This document shows, in pieces, positions 1 through 5,538 of a DNA stretch of 7,942 bases; position 1 is the first letter of the stretch, and each line of letters opens with the position of its first letter. The position numbers and the translations under genes are program-made. The notes beneath the pieces are model-generated. The model was not told the DNA's origin. It did no database searches and saw only the letters and a list, made by a program, of their open reading frames with translations. Source of the stretch: Alphaproteobacteria bacterium (GTDB lineage Bacteria > Pseudomonadota > Alphaproteobacteria > Micavibrionales > Micavibrionaceae); assembly GCA_021776015.1 (NCBI GenBank), contig JAJFGT010000158.1:1-7942 (forward strand). The letters are read 5' to 3'.

Positions 1-2
1 TT

Positions 3-215
3 TCCTACACAAAAGGATGTTATATCGGACAAGAGCTCACATCTCGTATTCAAAATAGAGGATTGGCAAAAAAACATCTTAAACACATTGAAGGAAAGGA
101 TTTTCCTGCCTTTGGAGAAATCATTACAAAAAATGATATTACAATTGGTGAAATGCGGTCTTCTTGCCACGATATTGGACTCGCCGTATTAAAGGATGAG
201 AAAGCCTCTCTTTAA
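3..215 (+). CDS. ygfZ: YgfZ/CAF17-family folate-binding protein, C-terminal fragment
   Basis: The left edge cuts this gene; 70 codons remain and end at TAA (213-215). Residues 4-11 of the fragment read KGCYIGQE, the signature of the YgfZ/COG0354 family with its conserved cysteine. ELTSRIQNRG follows, then GEMRSS and GLAVL, as in the C-terminal barrel domain of this family. YgfZ proteins are GcvT-related folate-binding proteins that help assemble or maintain Fe-S clusters in enzymes such as MiaB; this role is family knowledge, not visible here. The gene is convergent with the pilin cluster, with a 55-bp gap to the last pilin stop, so it is probably an unrelated neighbour. The ending resembles alphaproteobacterial YgfZ proteins. 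The missing N-terminal part holds the folate-binding domain, so integrity of the whole gene cannot be judged. Confidence 0.88.
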   Translation, partial: SYTKGCYIGQELTSRIQNRGLAKKHLKHIEGKDFPAFGEIITKNDITIGEMRSSCHDIGLAVLKDEKASL

Positions 216-270
216 CATCTACTTTCTAAGATAGACTACCTTTTTAAAACGTTAGTCCTGCGAAGAACTT

Positions 271-991
271 TTAGTTCTCATCAAGCGTATGGTAGTAGTA
301 ATTAATGCCACCCTGTCTAAAGCATCCAAAGGGCTGTCCATCAAACGCTGTAGCATCATTCCCAATTGTCCCGCCACCCGCATTAGAAATAGCGCCAACA
401 CCATTAATCATACGTATAGTCACATCAATATTTTCTTCCGCTGGAATAGTTGCGCCGATGCCAAGTTCTTCGTTAATCTTAGTACAAACGGAATCCGTAA
501 TATTTGGAAGAAAGGCAATCACTTCAAACGATGATACATCTGGAGTGTCTCCAACAGCCGCATTTACACCAATGTTAAAGATATCATTCTCAGCGTTAAA
601 TAACCAAGCTTGAGGTGAAGCGCCTGTTACAACGTCAGAAGGTGCATCTTGATAAGAAGCCCCTCCTCCAACTGAGTGAAACACACAATTAGCTCCACTA
701 GATGTACAAGTACCAAATTCTGAAGGCTGGTTAAATTCAAGTGCCGTTCCACTAACACCGCTACTAATCGACATTCTTAAAATAGATGTTTTAAGTGAGG
801 CTGGATATTGAGTTAAAGCAGCACTACTGATAAGGCTTGTCTCATCATCTGCATTTCCACCTCCTCGTGTTGATTGTGTCACAGCATATGATAGTGCTGC
901 AAAAAGAGCCACCGCAATCAAAATCAAAAACAGTACATTCCCCTGCTCGTTAGCGCGATCCCCTCCATTTTTTTTATGTGTGTGTGTTATT
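271..991 (-). repeat. Direct repeat unit B (duplicated pilin gene)
   Basis: This unit aligns along its whole length with 1809-2531 in the same orientation. The parts encoding the leader, helix and next 40 residues differ at only about 2-5% of bases: for example 2 differences over about 120 bases at 841-960, and 2 of 60 at 721-780. The part encoding the C-terminal half is much more diverged, with about 11 of 60 differing at 421-480. Similarity stops abruptly just past the old start codon on one side and just past the stop on the other. Confidence 0.9.
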
Positions 992-1002
992 GTTACTAAC
1001 AT
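271..1002 (-). CDS. Pilin-like protein, second copy of the duplicated pair
   Basis: This is a 243-residue protein if it starts at the ATG at 1002. The N-terminus has a basic leader ending in NEQG, followed by a hydrophobic stretch with core LILIAVALFAAL, the layout of a type IV prepilin or pseudopilin with cleavage after Gly. Mature residue +1 would be Asn, and +5 is Leu instead of the usual Glu. The rest is a secreted-type domain rich in Gly, Ala, Ser and Asp with four cysteines. It is about 91% identical to the protein at 1809-2528. The ATG used by that copy is ATA here, so the start must be upstream. ATG 1002 overlaps the end of the preceding gene (TAG at 998-996) by seven bases, which suggests translational coupling. 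A GGGAG lies only three bases before it. A start at 1080 is open but would overlap the previous gene by 85 bases. The role as fibre or pseudopilus subunit is inferred from the signal and the neighbours. Confidence 0.8.
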   Translation of the reverse strand: MLVTITHTHKKNGGDRANEQGNVLFLILIAVALFAALSYAVTQSTRGGGNADDETSLISSAALTQYPASLKTSILRMSISSGVSGTALEFNQPSEFGTCTSSGANCVFHSVGGGASYQDAPSDVVTGASPQAWLFNAENDIFNIGVNAAVGDTPDVSSFEVIAFLPNITDSVCTKINEELGIGATIPAEENIDVTIRMINGVGAISNAGGGTIGNDATAFDGQPFGCFRQGGINYYYHTLDEN

Positions 1003-1727
1003 CCACTCCCAGCATCCCCATGATTTGTCCCTGTTGTCAAAATCATCCAAACACGGAAGCAACGGCTTCCAATAGGACAAACTCGTTCTGCAGCATCCGC
1101 GATAATATCAGATGACAAATTAACAGCTCCTGCCGTTGCATCAATCACGTCTGCTTCGCATTCTGCAAATTTTTCATCCAGCTTATTCAGAGAAGTTTCA
1201 AGATAGGGATCTGTTTTATCTGTTGCAATAAAGAAGAAGATACCATCTGCTCCATTATAATATTCCCAATCTCCGAATAAGGAAGGGGCAGGTGGTAAAA
1301 ATTTCCCCGATGTTCCTGAAAACATAAGGGCATGACTAGCATCCGCACCCCCTGGATTCCCTGGGCATCGAACTCCAGAGGCATTATTATCTGCTGCTGT
1401 CCCTGGTGTTGCGGTTTGTGCATCAAAATAAGGATCTGCTGGATTGATTGGGTAGGGACTATTGTTTTGTTCAGTTGCTGTGAGGCCTGTATCCTCTGCC
1501 GGATAAACTAAAATACATTCCTGAATAGCCGATTGGATAAGTGAACTTTGATTATAAAGCTCAGCCACAATTTTTGTACTATTCTGACTTTGTGTTTGTT
1601 GCCCTGATGGCTCCATAAAACTCACAGTCAATGCTGCCAATAAAGCAATGGCAATCAGAATATATACTAAGGCGCTTCCTGATTGATCTTTAGAAAATCT
1701 AGAGTTTTTAATAAGCACTGTTTTCAT
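996..1727 (-). CDS. Pilin-like protein, distinct type between the duplicated pair
   Basis: This 243-residue protein has a short basic leader (K2, K8, R10, K14) ending at Gly17. A hydrophobic segment follows at about 18-38, with core ILIAIALLAAL. The pattern ILIAxALxAAL is shared with both flanking pilin-like proteins, but the downstream domains are not recognisably similar. Mature position +5 is Tyr, not Glu; among known pseudopilins GspK also lacks Glu5. Six cysteines (71, 121, 190, 217, 223, 243) could form disulfides outside the cytoplasm, and the last residue is Cys. The ATG at 1727 has an AAAGG eight bases upstream. The gene lies just after a hairpin terminator and overlaps the start of the next pilin-like gene. 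It may be a minor or tip subunit, or a partner of the duplicated pilins; this is inferred from its position and N-terminus only. Confidence 0.8.
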   Translation of the reverse strand: MKTVLIKNSRFSKDQSGSALVYILIAIALLAALTVSFMEPSGQQTQSQNSTKIVAELYNQSSLIQSAIQECILVYPAEDTGLTATEQNNSPYPINPADPYFDAQTATPGTAADNNASGVRCPGNPGGADASHALMFSGTSGKFLPPAPSLFGDWEYYNGADGIFFFIATDKTDPYLETSLNKLDEKFAECEADVIDATAGAVNLSSDIIADAAERVCPIGSRCFRVWMILTTGTNHGDAGSGC

Positions 1728-1753
1728 AGAGAAAACCTTTCCAATTTTATATA

Positions 1754-1784
1754 AAAAAAGGCGATTCTTATAACCGCCTTTTTT
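1754..1784 (-). terminator. Rho-independent terminator inside the pilin cluster (symmetric hairpin)
   Basis: A perfect 10-bp stem pairs AAAAAAGGCG (1754-1763) with CGCCTTTTTT (1775-1784) around an 11-base loop. On the minus strand the GC-containing stem is followed by a run of T, 25 bases after the stop of the pilin-like gene at 1809-2528. The A tract on one side and T tract on the other could make it work in both directions. It separates the first pilin-like gene from the next two, so those two depend on read-through or on a promoter that I cannot identify with confidence. Confidence 0.85.
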
Positions 1785-1808
1785 AATTTCATTATCTATT
1801 CAAAACTC

Positions 1809-2528
1809 TTAATTCTCATCAAGAGTATGGTAGTAATAATTCGCTCCACCCTGTGAAAAACATCCAAAAGGCTGTCCATCAAGTGCTGCGACATCATTTC
1901 CGATCGTTCCTCCATTGGCGGCAGAAATAGCACCAACACCATTAATCATACGGACAGTCACATCAATACCTGTTTCTGCTGGAATTGTAGCGCCTATACC
2001 AAGCTCTTCATTAATCTTAGTACAAACACCATTCGTAACATTTGCTAAAAAGGCAATCACTTCAAATGATGATGTATCTGGAGTGTCTCCAACAGTTGCA
2101 TTTACACCAATGTTAAAGATATCATTCTCAGCATTGAACAACCACTCTTGAGGTGAAGCGCCTGTTACAACGTCAGAAGGCGCATCTTGATAAGAGGCTC
2201 CTCCTCCAGATGAATGAAACACACAATTGGCTCCACTAGATGTACAAGTACCAAATTCTGAAGGCTGGTTAAATTCAAGTGCCGTTCCAGTAACACCGCT
2301 ACTAATCGACAGTCTTAAAATAGATGTTTTAAGCGAGGCTGGATATTGGGTTAAAGCAGCACTACTGATAAGACTTGTTTCATCATCTGCATTTCCACCT
2401 CCTCGTGTTGATTGTGTCACAGCATATGATAGTGCTGCAAAAAGAGCCACCGCGATCAAAATCAAAAACAGTACATTCCCCTGCTCGTTAGTGCGATCCC
2501 CTCCATTTTTTTTATGTGTATGTGTCAT
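1809..2528 (-). CDS. Pilin-like protein, first copy of the duplicated pair
   Basis: This 239-residue protein starts at ATG 2528, with AGAGGAA (2542-2536) seven bases upstream. The frame is open to 2594, but that longer form would overlap the previous gene and lacks a ribosome site. Residues 1-17 form a basic leader ending at Gly17 (NEQG). A hydrophobic helix follows at about 18-38, then a domain rich in small residues with four cysteines. The layout fits a class of type IV prepilin or pseudopilin processed by a prepilin peptidase. However, mature +1 is Asn and +5 is Leu, so the canonical Glu5 is absent. Its gene has a good ribosome site, a possible own promoter and its own terminator, so it may be the major subunit. 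The function is inferred; the C-terminal domain matches nothing that I recognise. Confidence 0.83.
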   Translation of the reverse strand: MTHTHKKNGGDRTNEQGNVLFLILIAVALFAALSYAVTQSTRGGGNADDETSLISSAALTQYPASLKTSILRLSISSGVTGTALEFNQPSEFGTCTSSGANCVFHSSGGGASYQDAPSDVVTGASPQEWLFNAENDIFNIGVNATVGDTPDTSSFEVIAFLANVTNGVCTKINEELGIGATIPAETGIDVTVRMINGVGAISAANGGTIGNDVAALDGQPFGCFSQGGANYYYHTLDEN

Positions 2529-2531
2529 TAT
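1809..2531 (-). repeat. Direct repeat unit A (duplicated pilin gene)
   Basis: This is the partner of the repeat at 271-991. It keeps the ancestral ATG (CAT on the plus strand at 2526-2528), where the partner has TAT. I count about 21 amino-acid differences over some 236 aligned residues, only one of them in the first 70 or so. No insertion-sequence ends or target duplications are visible at the borders. Confidence 0.9.
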
Positions 2532-2535
2532 TTTG

Positions 2536-2542
2536 TTCCTCT
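2536..2542 (-). promoter_or_regulatory. Ribosome binding site of the first pilin-like gene
   Basis: AGAGGAA on the minus strand ends seven bases before ATG 2528. It fixes the short start over the longer open frame that begins at 2594. Confidence 0.7.
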
Positions 2543-2559
2543 TCTGGTTTACCCTAATT

Positions 2560-2565
2560 ATTATA
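2560..2565 (-). promoter_or_regulatory. Candidate -10 element before the first pilin-like gene
   Basis: TATAAT on the minus strand lies in the 55-base gap between the small bitopic protein and the first pilin-like gene. It would give a leader of about 25 bases. No TTGACA-like -35 sits at the right spacing (AATAAT at 17 bases), and the region is AT-rich, so the match may be chance. Confidence 0.3.
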
Positions 2566-2583
2566 TATAGTTTCTTCTCGTTA

Positions 2584-3105
2584 TTATTCAACAACTATTG
2601 TGTTCAATGAAATCGTCACTGCTAACTTAGCACTCCTACATTCATTCCCCATACATAAAGTATCAATAGATGCGACCCATCCTCCCCTAGCATTAGCCAC
2701 ATGCCCCATGGCTTCACGAAACTGCGGGTAGAGTTCCAATGATTTAGAAATAATTGTTATCTTATTATTACTCACACGAAAGTCTAACCCATCGTAGGCA
2801 TTGCTAATACTCTTAACAAACTTCTCAAGAGCAACCTTTCCAACAGGTTTTTTTATAATGTGTGGAACGACAGGTTTAACAGCCGTTTTCTCTGCTAGTT
2901 CTGTCTTTAGCTCTGCTAGCTCTTTTGTTTGAATCATAGTATATAAAGCTAATCCTGCGGCACTTGCCCACACAATTGCAGCAACAATCAGAGCAACTTT
3001 TCCAACATTAGCAGGCAGAGTTTCTAAAAACTTATTAAGGTCTTGACTTGCTTCTGGTTTTAAATATTTTGCAAGCTGACTAAAATTAATGGCTTGAGTG
3101 CTCAA
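2584..3105 (-). CDS. Small bitopic inner-membrane protein, GspM/PilO-like shape, TTG start
   Basis: This 173-residue protein has a cytoplasmic N-terminus of about 35 residues and one membrane helix at about 37-59. A short coiled-coil-like stretch follows (60-74: KELAELKTELAEK), then a periplasmic domain with alternating strand and helix pattern and two nearby cysteines (151, 156) that could pair. This is the architecture of GspM and PilO, the bitopic clamp proteins of type II secretion and type IV pili that pair with GspL or PilN. Sequence similarity is not clear enough for a firm name. The start is TTG: the next upstream in-frame codon but one is a stop (TGA), no internal Met occurs before residue 57, and AGGAAA sits six bases upstream. 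It lies between the GspL-position protein and the pilin-like genes, which fits a clamp role. Confidence 0.78.
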   Translation of the reverse strand: MSTQAINFSQLAKYLKPEASQDLNKFLETLPANVGKVALIVAAIVWASAAGLALYTMIQTKELAELKTELAEKTAVKPVVPHIIKKPVGKVALEKFVKSISNAYDGLDFRVSNNKITIISKSLELYPQFREAMGHVANARGGWVASIDTLCMGNECRSAKLAVTISLNTIVVE

Positions 3106-3111
3106 TTTTCA

Positions 3112-3117
3112 TTTCCT
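3112..3117 (-). promoter_or_regulatory. Ribosome binding site that decides a TTG start
   Basis: AGGAAA on the minus strand ends six bases before TTG 3105. A nearby ATG at 3112 is in another frame, so this site supports TTG as the true initiator. Confidence 0.65.
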
Positions 3118-3145
3118 ATTTGTAACCCATTGTACTACTAGCATA

Positions 3146-3151
3146 ATTATA
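3146..3151 (-). promoter_or_regulatory. Candidate -10 element before the small bitopic protein gene
   Basis: TATAAT occurs on the minus strand in the very AT-rich 105-base gap after the 359-residue protein gene, the longest gap in the cluster. Transcription would begin about 34 bases before the TTG start. No good -35 element lies 17 bases upstream. The base composition alone makes such hexamers likely, so this is only a candidate second promoter that would separate the motor genes from the clamp and pilin genes. Confidence 0.35.
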
Positions 3152-3217
3152 CAACATAGTTGATTAATAAAATTTTAATATAATAATAAATACTTATCAA
3201 GCAGTTATAACCTTATC

Positions 3218-4297
3218 TTATCGCGTTCCTTGAATACGAATACGACCATCAGAACGATCCTCTTCTTCAACACGTTTTCCATTAAGAATACTATTCTGTG
3301 CATAGGGATAAGCCGCAGGAATTAAAGCTTCCCACATTACTTTTCCTTTAGAGATCTCGTATTTAGTCAGGAAACCATCGGCCTTATGAATTTCTGCTAG
3401 AAGCTGCTGAATTCTAACACTATGTATAAGAATATCACTATGCATGGCTTTATAAGAATTCTCAACAAGCTTGGAAGATGAAGCTTTTGTCTCTTTTTCA
3501 ACCTTCTTTAAATCTTTTTGGGTAAAGAACAGAGAAAAGCTCTCTATCAGTAAAACTACTATAAGAAGAATAGAGATCGCAAGCCCTGATAAAAAGAGTG
3601 TTCGAACAAAAGCCCGAGAAAGTTTTTCTGTCTTAAGCTGTTGGTTTTTCCAAGAAATGACGTGTGAGTTGTCTTGTCCAATCGTTACAAAGTTAGAGTC
3701 CATACTCTGAATTTTAGGAAGAATGGTTCGATTTGCTCCAACAAATAGCTGGATACGTTGAGATTCTTCACTCCAACGAAGTGCTGCAACCGTGGCATCT
3801 TGTTCATACACATAAGTTGTCTCTTTATCAATAAACTCAGGATTTCCTGGAAGGGCCGTCACAAGAGGGCACCAACTATCTGGTGTTGAAGCAAGAGAGA
3901 TCGAGGGACATGCGAGGTATGAAACTTTTTGATTTACAAGATCAACAGCATATGAAAAATGCACCTTCTCTGTTGCACAGGCCTGTGCTGCTGCATTCCA
4001 AACAGCGTCTTTCTCCATTCCAGCGACATAGGGGACCTCCCCTGCAATGAGGCCTGATGGCAAGACAGGTGATAATTCATCCTTAAAATCACTTAGTTCT
4101 CCTGCAATATAGTCTGAAAGTTCTGGAGAAGGCTTTTTTCCTGAGATAGAGGAGATATCTTCAGATGAATTTAAGTCTCCTTCATCTCCTAATATCATCC
4201 CCTGAGAAATATCTTGAATAGGATCTTTCTTCTTAAACTTTAAAAAAAGATTTTTAAGAGTATCTGGGACCCGTATTTGTTTTAAAACTGTTGTCAT
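3218..4297 (-). CDS. Bitopic membrane protein in GspL or PilM/PilN position, unrecognised family
   Basis: This 359-residue protein has a hydrophilic N-terminal region of about 230 residues. A single strong membrane helix follows (about 232-257, core ISILLIVVLLI), then a predicted coiled coil (258-300) and a C-terminal domain of about 60 residues. The basic, Arg/Lys-containing stretch just before the helix suggests that the N-terminal part is cytoplasmic. That is the topology of GspL, and of BfpC- or PilO(IncI)-type proteins, which connect the ATPase to the envelope. I cannot see an actin-like ATPase signature and do not recognise the family. The region 28-80 is acidic and Ser-rich and probably flexible; four cysteines lie in 107-143. 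The start at ATG 4297 shares one base with the platform gene's stop (TAATG), with GGAG seven bases upstream. It is therefore translationally coupled to that gene and likely works with it. Confidence 0.82.
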   Translation of the reverse strand: MTTVLKQIRVPDTLKNLFLKFKKKDPIQDISQGMILGDEGDLNSSEDISSISGKKPSPELSDYIAGELSDFKDELSPVLPSGLIAGEVPYVAGMEKDAVWNAAAQACATEKVHFSYAVDLVNQKVSYLACPSISLASTPDSWCPLVTALPGNPEFIDKETTYVYEQDATVAALRWSEESQRIQLFVGANRTILPKIQSMDSNFVTIGQDNSHVISWKNQQLKTEKLSRAFVRTLFLSGLAISILLIVVLLIESFSLFFTQKDLKKVEKETKASSSKLVENSYKAMHSDILIHSVRIQQLLAEIHKADGFLTKYEISKGKVMWEALIPAAYPYAQNSILNGKRVEEEDRSDGRIRIQGTR

Positions 4298-5517
4298 TAC
4301 ATTGCTCCGTCTAGAAGCCCTCCCATCATATTATCCATACTCATATTCATAACCGTCAAGGCATAAATAGCACTTCCGAAAGCAAGGGCGAGATAAACTC
4401 CTGTCAGAACAAATGCAAGCCAAACAATAAGCTTGTGTTTTGTCTTAGAAGATTGCGTCCGCATTTCCGAAATCGCAGTCATGATTGTAGCAACCTGATC
4501 TAAATCAGACAAGGTGGCAAGTTCTAATCTTTCAGCTTTTGTTAGAGGTGCTCTATCTAAAGCTGTACCAAGATTAATACCTCGAGATAACATCTTCTGT
4601 GCTTTTTCCCAATAACGAGAAACTTCAGGAACAGATGTCGCTTTTGCAGATTCATCAAGAGCATCACTAATAGGAACATGTCCTTTCAACATCCGTGCTG
4701 CTGCAGACATTGAGTCTGCAAAACCAAGATCCCGTAAATACCCTCCAATAAGAGGGATTTTCCTTACAATTCGAGCTGTTGGCCAATCTGTTTTCCCACG
4801 ATTTATAATAAAAGAAAAAACGGCCCATGCCATAAACCCACCCATTGCAAAAGCAAAATAAATCAACAAATCCCATGTAAGAGATAGATTTCCAACAACT
4901 CGTTCAAATTTTTCAAGCGCTTCTGGCTCTGTGGGTTTGTTACCATCAAAAAAACCAAGGACCATGCCTTTTCCCCAAAAAAGAGACTGCACGATGGTAA
5001 TAACATCAAAGCCTAACCATGCCATTGTTCCCATAATAGCTTGGTTATTCCGACGTTTTTGTGTAATAGACTGAATAGCATGAGGAATTCCCTCATATAA
5101 TTTATTAGACCGCTCACTCGCAGACAGAATAGATAATGTGCTGTGGTCAAAGATATGAAGGGCTTTAAGGGCATCAATAACTCCCATTCCTCGAGACAAA
5201 GATTCACGAGCGGGAGCAAGAATATTTTGACGACGAGGGTCTGTCTCAGATTCAATCATTTTCCACAACGCTACACCAGGAGATGTAGAGAATGATCTAA
5301 ACTGAATCCCTCTTAAAAGTTGGACTTGCCACCAGCTTGAACGGGCAAGGATACGCTCTAAAGGTGTTCTTTCATGCGAACGAATTGTAAGAACATATCC
5401 TCCCATTTGTTGAACGGCATGACGAACATCATCTCGTGTAGGAAGATAGAAGGATTCTTTTTGTGTGCGAACGCCCCGTCCTGTTTCAAAAGCAATTTCA
5501 GCAATCCATTGGTGCAT
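4297..5517 (-). CDS. GspF/PilC/PilR-type inner-membrane platform protein
   Basis: This 406-residue protein has the size and layout of type II secretion F-family proteins. An N-terminal soluble part (about 1-50) contains the family-like start (WIAEIAFETG...LPTRDDVRHAVQQMGGYVL). Two repeated helical domains follow (about 67-185 and 262-385), with membrane helices near 159-182, 213-238 and 362-388. The second half carries RKIPLIGGYLRDLGFADSMSA and a following SRGINLGTAL, matching the family pattern of a conserved Pro and Gly before the domain and a 'G..L..AL' turn. Such proteins sit in the inner membrane at the centre of the machine, contact the ATPase and are thought to drive subunit extraction into the fibre. 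The gene follows the ATPase gene after 21 bases and overlaps the next gene by one base. An AAGG lies 12 bases before the ATG, rather far; no nearer start exists. Confidence 0.9.
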   Translation of the reverse strand: MHQWIAEIAFETGRGVRTQKESFYLPTRDDVRHAVQQMGGYVLTIRSHERTPLERILARSSWWQVQLLRGIQFRSFSTSPGVALWKMIESETDPRRQNILAPARESLSRGMGVIDALKALHIFDHSTLSILSASERSNKLYEGIPHAIQSITQKRRNNQAIMGTMAWLGFDVITIVQSLFWGKGMVLGFFDGNKPTEPEALEKFERVVGNLSLTWDLLIYFAFAMGGFMAWAVFSFIINRGKTDWPTARIVRKIPLIGGYLRDLGFADSMSAAARMLKGHVPISDALDESAKATSVPEVSRYWEKAQKMLSRGINLGTALDRAPLTKAERLELATLSDLDQVATIMTAISEMRTQSSKTKHKLIVWLAFVLTGVYLALAFGSAIYALTVMNMSMDNMMGGLLDGAM

Positions 5518-5538
5518 ATGATATGTACGCCTTTTTTC

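Noticed and set aside
233..257. GACTA...TAGTC inverted repeat with an internal A/T run, as a terminator of the pilin cluster
   Set aside because: A five-base stem around a long loop is too weak, and the T run is in the loop, not after the stem.
264..278. Inverted repeat AGAACT-TTT-AGTTCT over the last pilin stop codon, as a terminator for ygfZ or the pilin cluster
   Set aside because: The stem is only six AT-rich base pairs with a three-base loop, and neither strand has a T run after it.
1003..1080. Longer N-terminus for the second pilin copy, starting at ATG 1080
   Set aside because: It would overlap the previous gene by 85 bases, bury the prepilin leader behind 26 extra residues and have no counterpart in the first copy.
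1744..1752. TATAAAAT on the minus strand as a -10 element for the gene starting at 1727
   Set aside because: Transcription would begin within about 12 bases of the start codon and cut off its AAAGG ribosome site; the A/T run is better explained as the tail of the hairpin terminator.
271..2531. Duplicated pilin genes as part of a transposon or integron cassette array
   Set aside because: No transposase, terminal inverted repeats, target duplications or attC-like sites are visible; a plain tandem-type duplication around the middle gene explains the layout.
2529..2594. Longer N-terminus for the first pilin copy, starting at 2594
   Set aside because: It would run into the stop region of the previous gene, while ATG 2528 has a clear ribosome site and gives a normal-length leader.
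2227..2610. Plus-strand open frames opposite the pilin, platform and ATPase genes as additional genes
   Set aside because: They lie wholly or mostly antisense to well-supported genes, show no family motifs, and the pair opposite the pilin copies exists only because those copies are similar.
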